Below are positions 1 through 12,500 of a stretch of DNA of 64,000 nt, in pieces. The position numbers and the translations under genes are program-made. How positions within the stretch are numbered: the stretch's first letter is position 1; every line of letters starts with the position of its first letter. The stretch lies in NCBI GenBank assembly GCA_019694155.1, contig JAIBCN010000031.1:55849-119848 (forward strand), read 5' to 3'. The DNA is from Vicinamibacteria bacterium. Lineage in GTDB: Bacteria > Acidobacteriota > Vicinamibacteria > Fen-336 > JAGNNV01. The notes under the pieces were generated by a model. The model worked only from the letters and a program-made list of their open reading frames with translations, had not been told where the DNA came from and made no database searches.

Positions 1-505
1 CGGTGGAGAGCAGGTCGAGGTGCCCCATCATCCGGCTGAAGCGGTACGCGCTGAACGCATACATGACGCCGCCGAGGAGCGCCGCTTCACGCGAGCCCCC
101 GGGGCCGAGAATGCGCCGCGCGAGGAGATAGATGCCGAATGCGCTGCCCGCGAACGAGAGCCACACGAGGATGTTGTAGCTGATCGTTGGCCCGAGCAGG
201 GCGGTGACGGGGGCCATCAGAGCGCTCGGGGCGAGCATCAGGCTGTGGAAGTACAGATCGGCCCCATCCGGTTGGTGCAGGAGCGACGTGTGAAACGGGT
301 TCCGCAGGCCGAGGAGCGCGTCCTCTACCCACCACAAATCCCAGTAGTAGGCCCAGTAGTCTCCGGGGTCGTTGGGGTCGCCGGGCACGTGAGTGCCGAG
401 ATGCAGCGCGAGGGGCCAGGTGGCCGCCACGGTCAGGACGAGGAGCAGCGCGGCGACGAAGCCGTGTCCCTGGCCGCGACCGTTCCGGTTCTCGGGATGG
501 GCCAT
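1..505 (-). CDS. GT-C-like polytopic membrane protein (N-terminal part; runs off the window)
   Basis: This reading frame enters from the left edge and its ATG is at 505-503; 168 codons are visible without a stop. Residues 17-35 form a first membrane segment. The following loop is rich in acidic and aromatic residues (GDPNDPGDYWAYYWDLWW), the arrangement seen after TM1 in GT-C glycosyltransferases and related polyisoprenyl-sugar enzymes. Two more hydrophobic stretches follow around residues 90-135. The start lies 5 bp after the stop of the upstream YfhO-like gene, so the two are probably cotranscribed. A role in cell-surface glycan assembly is inferred from fold class only; the C-terminal part and the true family cannot be seen. 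Confidence 0.7.
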   Translation of the reverse strand, partial: MAHPENRNGRGQGHGFVAALLLVLTVAATWPLALHLGTHVPGDPNDPGDYWAYYWDLWWVEDALLGLRNPFHTSLLHQPDGADLYFHSLMLAPSALMAPVTALLGPTISYNILVWLSFAGSAFGIYLLARRILGPGGSREAALLGGVMYAFSAYRFSRMMGHLDLLST

Positions 506-510
506 GGGCT

Positions 511-2649
511 TCAGGTGTTTTCAGGTCTTCGTGGCCACAAGGCGATGGCGGCCATGGCGGCCACGAGAGTCCCAATGGAGAGTGCGCGCCCCGCGAGGAA
601 GGACACGGGCCGGAACGTGAACTCCACGCGATGCGAGCCGCCGCCCAGCGCCACCGCGCGGACCACGTAGTTGGCCGTCAGTATTTCTCGCGGCTCTCCA
701 TTCACCCGAGCCTCCCATCCCGGATACCAGGCGTCGCCCAGGACGAGCAGTCCCGGCCGCGACAAATGGGCGTCGAGGACGACTCGCTCGGGTTCGTACA
801 GCGCGATGCGCACCTCCGCCGTGCCCTGCTCGCTCATCGGGGCCAGGCCGGGAGTCCGCTCGAGGAGCGCCTCGTTCGCCAGGTCCACCGATCCCTCCCT
901 GAGAGCCGCCAGGACGGCCGCGGCGTCAGGCATCACTCGGTAGCGCCAAACGACGAAGGCGCGCGGCAGCGCGCTCATTCTCTCGTACACGCGGGCGCCT
1001 CCTTCGTAGCGCAACACCAACTGCGGGTCCGTGAGCACGCGATCCGTGACGATGAACCTGAGATTGATCAGATCAAGCAAGGGAGATTCGACGCGCGAGA
1101 GAACGACTCCGTGATAATCGGGATCAGCTCCCACACTCGGGTCGGCCGTCGCCATGTATTCGCGATACCGACGGTTGAAGAGGGACTCGTATCCGCCGAC
1201 GCTATCGAGCCCATAGGCCATCCCGCTGTCCGGTGGGAGCACGCCGGGAGTGCCCGTCACTCGCCACTTCCCCGGGATCCCCTTGAGGAACTCGATGGCG
1301 TCGTTGCGGGGATAGACCAGGCGCTCGTCGGCCATGGTCAGGTGCCGGCGACCGAAGTGGAGCAGATCAAGGGCGCCCAGAATGAACAGGGTCGCGATGC
1401 CGGCCTGTCGCCATGGGAGTCGCCGTGCCTGTCCCGAAAGCCAGTCGAAACCCAGGGCGGCGAGGCCCGATGCCGCAAAAGTGAACAGGCAGACAATCCG
1501 CGTCGAGCCGATCCCCAGCCGATAACCGGGGACCAGGAACCAGAGGGCCGCGTCGAGAGGCGTCTCGAGATACACGAGCAGCGCCCCGATCCCGAGAGCC
1601 GCGAAATAGGCGGACGCCCGGCTTCGCACACGGGCCAGGGCGAGGAAACAGAGCGCCAGGGGCACCACCCCGACGTATCCGCACAACTCCGTGTAGTTGA
1701 GGGCGCCTCGGTAGCTGCCGTCGAGGGGGCTGCCGAAGTAGTCCGGCGCGATGAGCGTGATGAGGTGGCGCAGGATGTTCACATTGACCAGGGCCAAGGA
1801 GGGATGCGTTTCCGCCCGGTGCGACAATCGGATCAGTTCAATGTGGGGCAGGAGTTGCACGGCCGAAAGGCCCGCAGCGAGCAGTGTCATGCCTCCGAGT
1901 TCGAGCGAAGCCCTCCGCCACTGCGTCGCCCGGAAGATGGCATAGGCGATCGTCGCGGCGATCAGGTACAGGGAGATCTGCAGGAAGCCCACCAGAAACT
2001 GCAGGCACATGACGGCGACGAACAACGCCGCCGCCCCCCGGCTTCGATGCTCGATCCAGAGGTCGGCGGCGAGGACGGCGAGAGGAATCCAGAGTGCCAC
2101 GCCCACCAGGTTCAGCATCTCGAGCCATACGATGAAGAAGCCGTTCAGCATGAAGACGAGGCCGCCGAAGGTGGAGGCCGCGCGACCGAGGCCCATGCGG
2201 CGGAGCAGCAGGAACATGAAGGCGCCCGCGAGGAGGAGCTGGAGCGCCGCCGAGTAACCGAACGCCTTAGGTGCGCGGGCGACCAGGAAGAAGACGTTCA
2301 GCGGAGAGAGGAGCCCGGATTCGCCGTTCGCGAGGAATGGAGTTCCCGAAAAGAGGTAGGGGTTCCAGAGCGGCAGCCGGCCCTGGCGGATGGACGAGGC
2401 GCCGTACTCGCGTACGGGAAGGTAGTAGAGGATGCTGTCGCTCAGGTCCTGGTTGTGGACTCGGGAGCCGTCTCCGAGGCCCTCGGCCCAGGGGGGCCAT
2501 ACCTTGAGAAAGTCGGCTGCGACCAGGACCGACGAGCCCCGGAGCGTGGGCCACAAGAGGCCGGCCACCGCGATGGACAGGATGACCAGGCAGAGCCCGG
2601 TTCGAAGGATTCGCGCCCGGGGCGACTCGGACGCCCCTTTTAATCCCAC
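511..2649 (-). CDS. YfhO-family polytopic membrane protein
   Basis: A 712-residue protein with a short cytoplasmic N-terminus, TM1 at about residues 15-33, about a dozen further hydrophobic segments to residue ~430, a soluble region, and a last membrane segment near the C-terminus (about 685-703). The motif LPLWNPYLFSGTPFLANGES after TM1 is typical of the YfhO / GT-C-like family, several members of which act in glycosylation of cell-wall polymers or lipoteichoic acid. The soluble part has a beta-rich domain (GDAWYPGWEARVNGE), also common in this family. It is the first gene of a minus-strand pair with the partial membrane protein 5 bp downstream. The substrate is unknown. Confidence 0.8.
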   Translation of the reverse strand: MGLKGASESPRARILRTGLCLVILSIAVAGLLWPTLRGSSVLVAADFLKVWPPWAEGLGDGSRVHNQDLSDSILYYLPVREYGASSIRQGRLPLWNPYLFSGTPFLANGESGLLSPLNVFFLVARAPKAFGYSAALQLLLAGAFMFLLLRRMGLGRAASTFGGLVFMLNGFFIVWLEMLNLVGVALWIPLAVLAADLWIEHRSRGAAALFVAVMCLQFLVGFLQISLYLIAATIAYAIFRATQWRRASLELGGMTLLAAGLSAVQLLPHIELIRLSHRAETHPSLALVNVNILRHLITLIAPDYFGSPLDGSYRGALNYTELCGYVGVVPLALCFLALARVRSRASAYFAALGIGALLVYLETPLDAALWFLVPGYRLGIGSTRIVCLFTFAASGLAALGFDWLSGQARRLPWRQAGIATLFILGALDLLHFGRRHLTMADERLVYPRNDAIEFLKGIPGKWRVTGTPGVLPPDSGMAYGLDSVGGYESLFNRRYREYMATADPSVGADPDYHGVVLSRVESPLLDLINLRFIVTDRVLTDPQLVLRYEGGARVYERMSALPRAFVVWRYRVMPDAAAVLAALREGSVDLANEALLERTPGLAPMSEQGTAEVRIALYEPERVVLDAHLSRPGLLVLGDAWYPGWEARVNGEPREILTANYVVRAVALGGGSHRVEFTFRPVSFLAGRALSIGTLVAAMAAIALWPRRPENT

Positions 2650-2884
2650 GCTCGACCCACCATCAACACCCCAGCCGGTCTCCCCTGGTCTTCACGGGGA
2701 GAGATTCTTCCACAGCGCCGCACACGAACGTCGCACCCACGATTTACAAAGTTCGAGTCGGGTCGATCGTCGGAGTTGAGAGCGACCCGAGACCCGCCCG
2801 CGAGAGATGTTGAAGCGGATGGCGCGGCCGGGTCGCGGGCCAGCACACTACACGGCGCTATGGTACGAGCGGGGGTCACGAATC

Positions 2885-3340
2885 ATGGAAATCCGCCGCC
2901 GATCGCGCCCGTCGAGAGGATTCGTCGTTGCGATCCTGGGAGTGCTGCTTGCCGGCATCCCCGGATACCGGCTGGCCGTTCGTCTGGTCGCGGGCCCGCC
3001 CCCGGACGACCCACGCTCCGCGGGCTTTCTGAACAGGGTTGCGGCGAACATCAACCCGCTTTTTCCCCGGCAGGTCGACGCTGAGACCGAGATCACGCGG
3101 GTGTCCGCCCTCGACGGAATCCTCGTCTACCACTATCGCTTCATCAACGTCGCCTCAGCCGACGTGCCGAGAGCGGTCCTCGCGAGGCTCCGTCCCACGG
3201 TCATGAGATCGTCCTGCGGCAATGAGGGGACCCTGAACAACTTCATCCGGAGGGACATCACCCTCCGCTACTCCTATTCGGACAAGTCGGGCCGGGCACT
3301 CGCATCCTTCGACATCACCCGGGCGGATTGCGGGGTTTGA
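2885..3340 (+). CDS. Small membrane-anchored or exported protein of unknown function
   Basis: I chose the ATG at 2885, giving 151 residues, because a G-rich stretch lies about 8 bases upstream and the N-terminus then reads as a basic stretch followed by one hydrophobic segment (residues ~12-32). An ATG at 2807 in the same frame is possible but adds a low-complexity extension. The rest is a soluble domain of about 115 residues with two cysteines near the C-terminus (RSSCGNEG and DITRADCGV). The C-terminal pattern, in which a tyrosine-rich strand (LRYSYSDKSG) precedes a DITxADCG ending, resembles a family of uncharacterised exported proteins known in many Gram-negative bacteria. No function is assigned. 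Confidence 0.6.
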   Translation: MEIRRRSRPSRGFVVAILGVLLAGIPGYRLAVRLVAGPPPDDPRSAGFLNRVAANINPLFPRQVDAETEITRVSALDGILVYHYRFINVASADVPRAVLARLRPTVMRSSCGNEGTLNNFIRRDITLRYSYSDKSGRALASFDITRADCGV

Positions 3341-3531
3341 GCGATACCAGCTCGCCCGGGCGCGAGATTTCCCCAGACGTCGAAGAGCCCTCCGCAGACA
3401 TTGACGGCCGGCTTTGACGCGCCTACGATTCGGCAACATTGCGCGCCGCTCTGGTCGAGCCGGACGACTGGAGCACGTTGGGGCTCGACGGCGTGGCCAG
3501 AGAAGGGGCGCGGCAAAAAGAGGAAGCAGCC

Positions 3532-6500
3532 ATGCCCCAGTCGGCTCTAGCCACTCTCAGCACCGTTGTTCGCTGCGTTCGAAGAAACCTTGGGAGGTTC
3601 CACCGTCCCGCTCTGGTTGTGGCCGTTGCTCTCGCTGCACCCGTCTCCGCCCGCGCCCAGGCCACACTGTTCTCCGAGTCCTTCGCGAGCAACGCCGCGG
3701 GATGGACCCTCGACCCCGAGTGGCAGATCGGCGCCGCTTCGTCAAGCACCGGTCACGGCTTTGGAAATCCCGACCCTGCCCTGGATTTCACGCCGACCAG
3801 CGACAATGGGATTGCGGGCACGATCATCGGCGGCAACCTGTCGACGACGCTTCACGGTCCCCGATACCTCACCTCACCTGCGATCGACGCGGCCGGGCGG
3901 ACGGGGCTGACTCTGAAATTCAGGCGGTGGCTCAACTCCGATTACTCGCCCTATATGACCAGCCAGATCGAGGTCTTCAACGGCTCCTTCTGGTCGCTTG
4001 TCTGGAGCAACGGCAGCACGGCCGTTACGGATGATGCGTGGACGCTGCAGCAGTTCGACATCACCCCATACGCAAATTCTCAACTGCGCGTGCGGTTCGG
4101 AACGACTATCGGCGCATCCGGTGCCTATTCGGTCAGCGGCTGGAACCTCGACGACATCGAAATCACGAGCGACGGCTCTGCGCCGCTGGTCACAGACCCG
4201 CTCTACGGGAACATCGGCGCCAGCTCGGCGACGCTCGGCGGGACGGTGGCGAGTGATGGAGGCCTCGAAGTCACGGCACGGGGGGTCGTCTGGGCTCTGG
4301 CCGCCACCAACACTGACCCGCAACTCGGGGGTCCCGGGGTTACGTCGGTCCCGACCACGGGAACCACCGGCCCCTTCACAGTCGACCTCACGGGCCTGCC
4401 CGCTGCGACGGAAATCGCCTTCCGCGCCTGGGCCACGAATGCCGCGGGCACGGGGTATTCGACCGTTGCGACCTTCACCACGTCGGTCAACCCTCCGACC
4501 GTTGTTTCCCCCACGAGCACGGCATGGACCGCCTCCGGCGCGCTCCTCGGCGGGACCATCGCATCCGACGGCGGCCTCCTCTCACGGGCCGTTGTCGTGT
4601 CGGAGACCGCCGTCGATCCGGATCCTCAGCTGGGGGACCCGGGAATCCTCGTCTTTCAAGCGGCGGGAGGGGATCCGGGCCCGTTCCTGCTGCAGGCAAC
4701 CGATCTCGCGCCGGCGACGGCCTATTCATTCAGAGCCTGCGCCGCCAATCCCGGCGGCACCGGTTGCTCGGAGGTCGCAACTTTCTCGACTCTCGGATCG
4801 ACCGACCTCGAGAATCTGACCCTGAGTCGAGGAACGCTTTCTCCCGTCTTCTCTCCCGCGGTGCTCTCCTACTCCGCGAACGTGGGGGGGGACGTTGCGA
4901 GCCTGACCCTGACCCCCACCGCCGCCATTGGGACTTCCGCTCTGGAAGTGCGCGTGAATGGAGGGCCTTTCCAGCCGACCACTTCCGGCGCCGCGTCGCC
5001 CACGCTCGCACTGCTTCCCGGTCTCAACCCGGTCGAGGTGCGCGTGACCTCCGCGGATCTGCTCTCCACAAAGACCTTCACCATCGCGGTCACTCGGGGG
5101 CCCCTCGACGGGGATGTCGAGCACGGCTTCAACCCAGGAGTGGCGGGCGTGGTTTTCGCGACCGCTCAGCAGCCCGACGGACGGATTCTCATCGGCGGCA
5201 GCATCACCTCGGTGGGAGGAGTCCCGAGGAGCAACATGGCGAGACTCAATCGCGACGGCAGCCTCGACGCGACTTTCAACCCGCAGATCGACGGACCCGT
5301 CCTCGCGATCGCCGTGCAGAAGGACGGGAAGATCATCATCGGCGGTTCCTTCTCCGCCATCGGAGGAGAGCTGCGCGCCAGTCTGGCCAGGCTCGACGCG
5401 GATGGAGCCCTGGATGCGACCTTCCTCGACGCCGGAGCCGATGGTCAGGTGGAAGCGATCGCCGTCCAGCCCGACGGGAAGATCGTGGTGGCGGGAGGGT
5501 TCGGGTTCATTGGCGGCGGGCCGAACGCTTACCTCGCCCGGCTCACGGTGAGCGGCGCGCTCGATTCCGGTTTTGCGCCCTCTCCGGACGGGATGGTTCG
5601 AGCCCTCGCCTTCCAGGACGACGGAAAGCTCCTGGTGGGAGGCGAATTCAGCTTCATCGGCGGCGAAGCGAGAACGTACATCGCCCGCCTCAACTCCGAT
5701 GGCTCGGCGGACGTGAGCCTGGAGGGCGCCCTGAACGGCCCCCTCTACGCGATGACCTTGCAGGCCGACGGGAAGATCCTGGCCGGCGGGGTGTTCTCCA
5801 ACGCCAGCGGCTCCCCGCACTCCAACCTGGCGCGCCTGAACCCGAGCGGCGCCGTCGACCCGAGCTTCCAGGGCGACCTCAACGCCGTGCCCTCCGCGAT
5901 CGTCGCCCAGACCGACGGGAAGATTCTGGTGGGCGGATCGTTCAGCCTCGCCGGAGGGGCGAGTCGCGCCGGTCTTGCCAGGCTCGGTTCCGATGGAACT
6001 CCCGAACCGGACTTCCAGCCCATGGTTGAAGGCACGGTGCTTGCGCTCTCCCTGCAATCGGACGGCAAGATCCTCGTCGGGGGCGCCTTCATCACGGTCG
6101 GCGACTTCCCGAGGCCGGTCTTCGCCAGGCTGCGAAACGGACCGGCGACGGAGACCTTGAGTGCGCCCTCGTCATCGCGCGTCGAGTGGCTGCGCGGGGG
6201 AACGGCGCCCGAGTCGACGCGGGTGGAGTTCGAACTGAGCACCGATCAGGGCGGCAGCTACACGACGCTGGGCTCCGCCACCCGGATCGCGTCTGGCTTC
6301 GAGCTGGAGGGGCTGAGCCTTCCGGCGAGCGGCCACATAAGGGCACGGGCCCGCATTCCGAGCGCCCGGCAGGGCGGATCGAGCGGTCTCGTGGAATCGG
6401 TGGCGGCCTTTGGCGTCACCGATGTCCCCGAAATCTCGGTGAGCGGTAACGGCGTCGACATCGTGAGCGGAGACTCCACTCCGAGCGCCGCCGATCACAC

Positions 6501-9500
6501 CGACTTCGGTTCCGCCAACATCGCGGATCAGACGGTGATCCGCACCTTCACCATTCTCAACACGGGCGTCGGGAACCTGAGCCTGGGGGCGGTCAGCCTG
6601 AGCGGCCCGGGCGCCGCGGCCTTCGCGGTGAGCTCTCAGCCCCCATCGACCACCGCCTTTGGCACGACTTTCCAGGTGACCTTCGAACCCAAGACCGCGG
6701 GCCTCCTCGCGGCCACGCTGAGCTTCACCAACAGCGATGCGGACGAAAGCCCCTTCACTTTTGCGGTTTCCGGGGCCGGACTTGTCTCCGGCAACGCGGA
6801 CCTCGCGGATCTGTCGCTCAGCGGCGGTTCGCTCGCGCCGCCTTTCGATCCCGCGACTTCGAACTACTTCGTGGAAGTCCCGAACAATGTCCTCTCCACT
6901 GCCGTCGGCGCAGCACCCGCCGAGGCTCACGCCTCGATCCAGGTTCGCATCGGCGGCGGCCCTTACCAGAGTCTCAACGATCCGCTGCCATTGAATCCCG
7001 GTGAAAACGTCGTTGATGTGCGGGTCATCGCCCAGGACGGGGTTACCACGAGGACCTACTCCATCACGGTCGTGCGGCTCGCCCCCCAACCAGGGGAACT
7101 CGACGCCGAGTTCACGCCCGTTGCCTCCGCACCGGTTTCGACCATTGTCGTGCAACCCGACGGCAAGATCGTCTTGGCCACGCTCGACGCAGGTTTGCAG
7201 CGCCTCGATCCTCAGGGCGCGCTCGATCCTGGATTCCAGTCCGTGCTCGGAGGGGGGATCCCGCTTCATTCGATCAACGCACTTTCGGACGGGAAGCTAC
7301 TGGTGGGCATGGGCTTCTTTGGCCTCTTCCGGGCCAATGCCGACGGGTCGATCGATTCGGGATTCACCCCCGACGTCAACGGAGACGTCATGGTCGCGAC
7401 TTTGCAGCCGGACGGGAAGATCCTCATCGGTGGAAACTTCTCCTCCGTGGGGCTGGGGTTCTGCAACAACCTCGCAAGGCTCAGCGCCGCCGGCTCCCTC
7501 GAGTCGTCGTTCAATCCGAACCCGAACGGCGCTGTGCGGGCCCTGGCTCTTCAGCCGGACGGGAAGATCGTGATCGCCGGAGATTTCACGGGAATCGGAG
7601 TGGACCTTCGAAACCATGTCGCGCGCCTCAACGCGGATGGATCCCTCGATCCCGATTTCGATCCGGATGTGAACGGGGCGGTGTGGAGCGTCCTCCTTCA
7701 GAAAGACGGGAAGATCGTGATCGGCGGAGCATTTACCGCCGTCGGCGGCCAGGTCAGGAATCGCATTGCGCGTCTCAATCCCGATGGCTCCCTCGACACG
7801 GCGTTCAATCCCGGGGCGGACGGAACGGTGCTGACTCTGGCCGCGCAAGCAGACGGAAAGCTCCTCGTGGGCGGGCAGTTCATGACCATCGGAAGCGTCC
7901 CGCGCAACTACTTCGCACGCCTGGAGGGGGATGGCACCGTCGATGCCGCCTTCGACCCGAGTCCGGATTCGTGGGTATCCGCCGCCGCCGTTCAGGCGGA
8001 TGGGAAGATCCTCATCGGAGGGTTGTTCGGTTTCGTGTCCGGCCTGCCTCAGGCCCATCTGGCTCGAATCCACAATGACCCGGCCCCTCAGAGGCTCAAC
8101 CTGACCGGTCCCAATCGAGCCGAGTGGCTCCGCGAGGGCGCATCGCCCGAGGCCCAGCGCGTGACCTTCGAGTTGTCCACGGACGGTGGCGCCAGTTACT
8201 CGCCCTTGGGCCTCGGCGTCCGCTCCCCGGGCGGGTGGGAGGTCACGGGGCTCAGCCTTCCCGCAAGCGGAATCGTGCGTGCGCGCGCGGTGACTCTCGG
8301 CGGTCTCGGCGGAGATTCGGGCGGCCTCGTGGAATCCTCGGTTTCGATCGGCGCTTCGCTCAGTCCGGAGATCGCCGTGTTCGGCCACGGCGTCGAGATC
8401 GCGAACGGCGACCTCGCCCCAAGCCCGGCTGACCACACCGATTTCGGAGAAGTGAATATCCCGGTTGGCGTCCGCGTGCGCACTTTCACCATCACCAATA
8501 CGGGCAGCATGGACCTCTCGGTGGGAACGGTCACGGTCAGCGGGCCCCACGCTTCCGAATTCACCGTGGTGGCTCAACCCTCATCGCCCGTGGCCTTCAG
8601 CCGGACTTTTCAGGTCTCTTTCGACCCCGCGGGCGTTGGGGTCCGCAGCGCGACCCTCTCCTTCACGAATGACGATGCCGACGAAAACCCGTTCACCTTC
8701 GCGATTCAAGGCACGGGGATCATCCCCAGCACCAACGCCGATCTTTCGGATCTGGTCCTCAACGGACACGACTTCACCCCGAGCTTCACGGCCGCCACGA
8801 CCGACTATTCCGCCACCGTGCCCTTCAGCGCGTCGAAGGTGACCCTGATCCCCACCCGCGCCGAGGCTCACGCGACCATTGAGGTGCGTGTCAACGCGGG
8901 GCCCGCGGAGGCCGTCTCTTCCGGCGCGGCGAGCGGAAATCTCCCGCTCCTCGTGGGCGCCAATACCGTCGAGGCGATCGTCACCGCCCAGGACACGACC
9001 ACCCGCAAGACCTACACCATCACGATCGTGCGCGAGGCCCCGTCGCCGGGGGACCTCGACCCCGACTTCGAAGTCGACCTCACGGGCGTTCTGCCGGGCT
9101 TCGGCGTATTTGCGGCGGCGGTGGAGCCGGACGGGAAGATCCTGACCGCCGGCGGCTTCGTGGCTGATGCTCCCCTCGGAGCTTTCCGCCGGCTGAATCC
9201 GAACGGGTCGACGGTTGCGCAGCGCGGTACGAACGGCCCCCCGACGGGCGTGGCCGCGGCCGCGGACGGTCGAGCTCTCATGGCGGGAATGTTCAGCCAG
9301 GTCGCGGGTGAGCCGCACAACTTCCTGGCCCAGCTTGGCGACGACGGCCAGTTCAACCCGGACTACGATCCCGAGTTGGACGGAGCGGTCCACGCCCTGG
9401 CCACGCAAGCGGATGGCCGGACGCTCGTGGGCGGCGAGTTCACCCACGTCGGCGGCGTGCGCCGGAATCGCATGGCGCGTCTCCATCAGGACGGGACGCT

Positions 9501-12500
9501 CGACGTCCTTTTCAACCCCAACGCCAATCAGGCCGTGAATACGCTGGCCGTCCAGGCCGATGGGAAGATTCTGGTTGGCGGCGCGTTCACGGCCATGGGC
9601 GGCTTCACCCGCAATCGGCTGGCCCGGCTGAACGCCGACGGAACCCTGGACGCGACCTTCAATCCCGGGGCCAACGGCGCCGTGCATGCGCTGGCCGTGC
9701 AACGAGACGGGAAGGTTGTCGTGAGCGGCGAGTTCAGCACCATCGCGGGCGCGCCCCGCAACCGCCTGGCCCGGCTCCTTCCCAACGGCGCCATTGACGC
9801 GACCTTCGCCCCCACGGTTAACAACATCGTGCGCACCATCGTCATTCAGGCCAACGGACAGATTCTGCTGGGCGGCGACTTCACACTTCTTACTGGTCAG
9901 GCCCGCAACCGACTGGGCCGGCTCAATGCCGATGGAAGCCTCGATGCTCTCTTCCATCCGGATCCGAATGGCGCCGTATACAGCCTCGCCCTTCAGGGGG
10001 ACGGCAAGATCCTCGTGGGCGGTCCTTTCACCACGATCAGCGGGCAGCCGGGTACTGTCCTGGTGCGGCTCGAAAACGGTTCCGCCCACCAGTCTCTCGG
10101 TCCCACGAGTCCAGGCCGCATCGCCTGGCTGCGCAGCGGCGCCTCTCCTGAAACCACCCAGGTCACCTTCGAACTGTCGACGGACACGGGCGCCAGTTTC
10201 GTTCCCCTTGGAAAAGGGTCGCGGATCGTGTCCCCGCCCGCCCCGAGCCAGACGTCCATGGCTCTGGCCGCTCCGCTCATGGTGGATGGAGGCTGGGAAA
10301 TCACGGGCCTCAGCCTGCCTCCGGCCGGGTTGATCCGCGCCCGCGCCTGGACCGCGGGTGGGCTTTCGAACGGCTCGATCGGTCTGGTGGAGAAGACGCT
10401 TGCCTACACGGGCCTGCCTGTGCCCGAAATCGGGGTGGGTGGCCACGACGTGGACATCGTGAATGGAGATTCGAGCCCGAGCGTCGATGACGATACGGAG
10501 TTCGGCAGCGTTTTTGCCCCGAGCGGGAGCGTCACGCACGTATTCACCATCCTCAACCAGGGCGGCGCGCCTCTCGACCTCGGCAGTGTGACGGTGAGCG
10601 GCCCGCAGGCTGGCGACTTCACGGTCCTTTCCCAGCCCATTTCGCCGCTCATCCCAGGCGCCGGCGCCAGCTTCGAGGTGCGCTTTGATCCCGTGGGCCT
10701 GGGCAGCCGCAACGCGACACTCAGCATTGTGAGCAACGACGCGGACGAGAATCCGTTCACCTTCGCTTTGCATGGATCCGGCATCGCCTATGCGCCTACC
10801 ATCGCTTCTCCCACCAGCTCGTCGATAGGGCTCACCACTGCGACGCTGGGCGGAAACATCACCGCGGACGGCGGCCTGCTCGTGACCGCTCGGGGCGTTG
10901 TCTACGCTCCGACCGCGGTGAACCCCGATCCTTCGCTCGGCGGGTCCGGGGTGCTCGCCGCCAGCGCCTCCGGCTCCACCGGGGTGTTCACCGTCCCGAT
11001 CTCCGGGCTGGTTCCGGGGACAGCCTACACCTTCAAGGCCTGGGCCACGAATGCGATCGGAACCGCCTACACCGCGGCGACCGCCTTCACCACGGTGTCG
11101 CCGGTAACCGTGTCCATCGCGGACGCGGCGGTATCGGAGGGGTATCTGACCGGAAGCACCATGACCTTCGCGGTGCGCCTCTCCGGCGTTTCCGCTTCCG
11201 CGGTCAACGTCGCCTACGCGACGGCTGACGGAACCGCTCTCCAGGGAGTGGACTACACGGCCACCACCGGCACCGTCACCTTCTCGGCCGGAGAGGTGAT
11301 CCGTTACATCAGCATTCCCATTCTGGGCGACGCCATTCCTGAACCCAACAAAACATTTTCGGTCACCCTCACCGCGCCGGTGGGCGCCAGTCTGGGCGAT
11401 GCCAGCGCAACCGGCACCATCCTCAACGACGACGCCTCCACGATCAGCGTGACGGACTACTCGATCGCCGAAGGCACCGGAGCCGGGTCGACGAACCTCG
11501 CCTTCACCGTGGTTCTCTCCGCCACCTCCGCATCCACCATCACCGTCGACTACGCCACCAGCGACGGCACCGCTACCGCGGGTTCGGACTACGCCGCGAC
11601 CTCGGGAACCCTGACCTTCGCGCCCGGGGTGGCGTCGCTGGTGGTCAGCGTTCCCGTGACCCGCGATTCGGCGATCGAGCCCGACGAGACCGTCGTTATC
11701 AATCTCACGAACGCCGTGGGCGCCACCATCTTCGATGGCCGGGGCGTGGGCACCATTCGAGCCGATGACGGCCTCCTGATTTCCATCGCGGACAAGACCA
11801 CGGGCGAAGGCAACTCCGGATTCACCCCGACCAGTTTCACCGTCAGTCTCAGCAGTCCGGCGCCCGGCGCCGTCACCGTTGACTGGGCCACCGCGGATGG
11901 CACCGCCGCCGCGCCTCTCGACTACACCGCCGCCTCCGGTACCCTGACCTTCGACACCGGCGAGCAGACGAAGACCGTCACCGTGCAGGTCGTGGGTGAG
12001 ACCGAGAAGGAGGGATACGAAACCTTCTTCGTGGATCTCTCCAATCCCTCGGGCGCCGCCATCGGCGACGGGCAGGCCCAGGGCACCATCACCAACACCG
12101 ACGGGTCCACCGATCGCTCGCGTCTCATGTTCCACAACTTCGTAACGAACCGGCTGTACCGGTGGCACATGAAGAACGGGAACACCCTGGACACCTTCAA
12201 CTGGGTCACGCCCTTTGCGACGGATCCAGGCTGGACCGTGGGAGCGGTGGCGGACTTCGATCAGGACGGGCAGCTGGATTACCTATGGCACAACCTGAAC
12301 GACGGGAGAATGCTGTTCTGGTACATCGACGGGGACAACCTGAAGGGCTTCCAGTTCCTGCCCTACACCATGGGTCCGCCGTGGACGGTTGCGACCACCT
12401 TCGACGCTGACGGAAACGGAACCCCCGACATCGTGTTCTACAACTCGGGGACGGGCGTCGTGCGGGTTGTACGGCACGACAACGCGGTGGTTCTCGGTCA

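Noticed and set aside
5101..10080. Short repeats with regular spacing, considered as a CRISPR or other non-coding array
   Set aside because: They are in frame, encode DGKILIGG-type propeller blades and vary at synonymous sites; they are protein repeats.
8581..12168. A 1195-codon open frame on the minus strand opposite the giant gene
   Set aside because: High-GC codon bias leaves the antisense frame open. It has no membrane, signal or domain pattern, and the plus strand carries clear repeats and domains.
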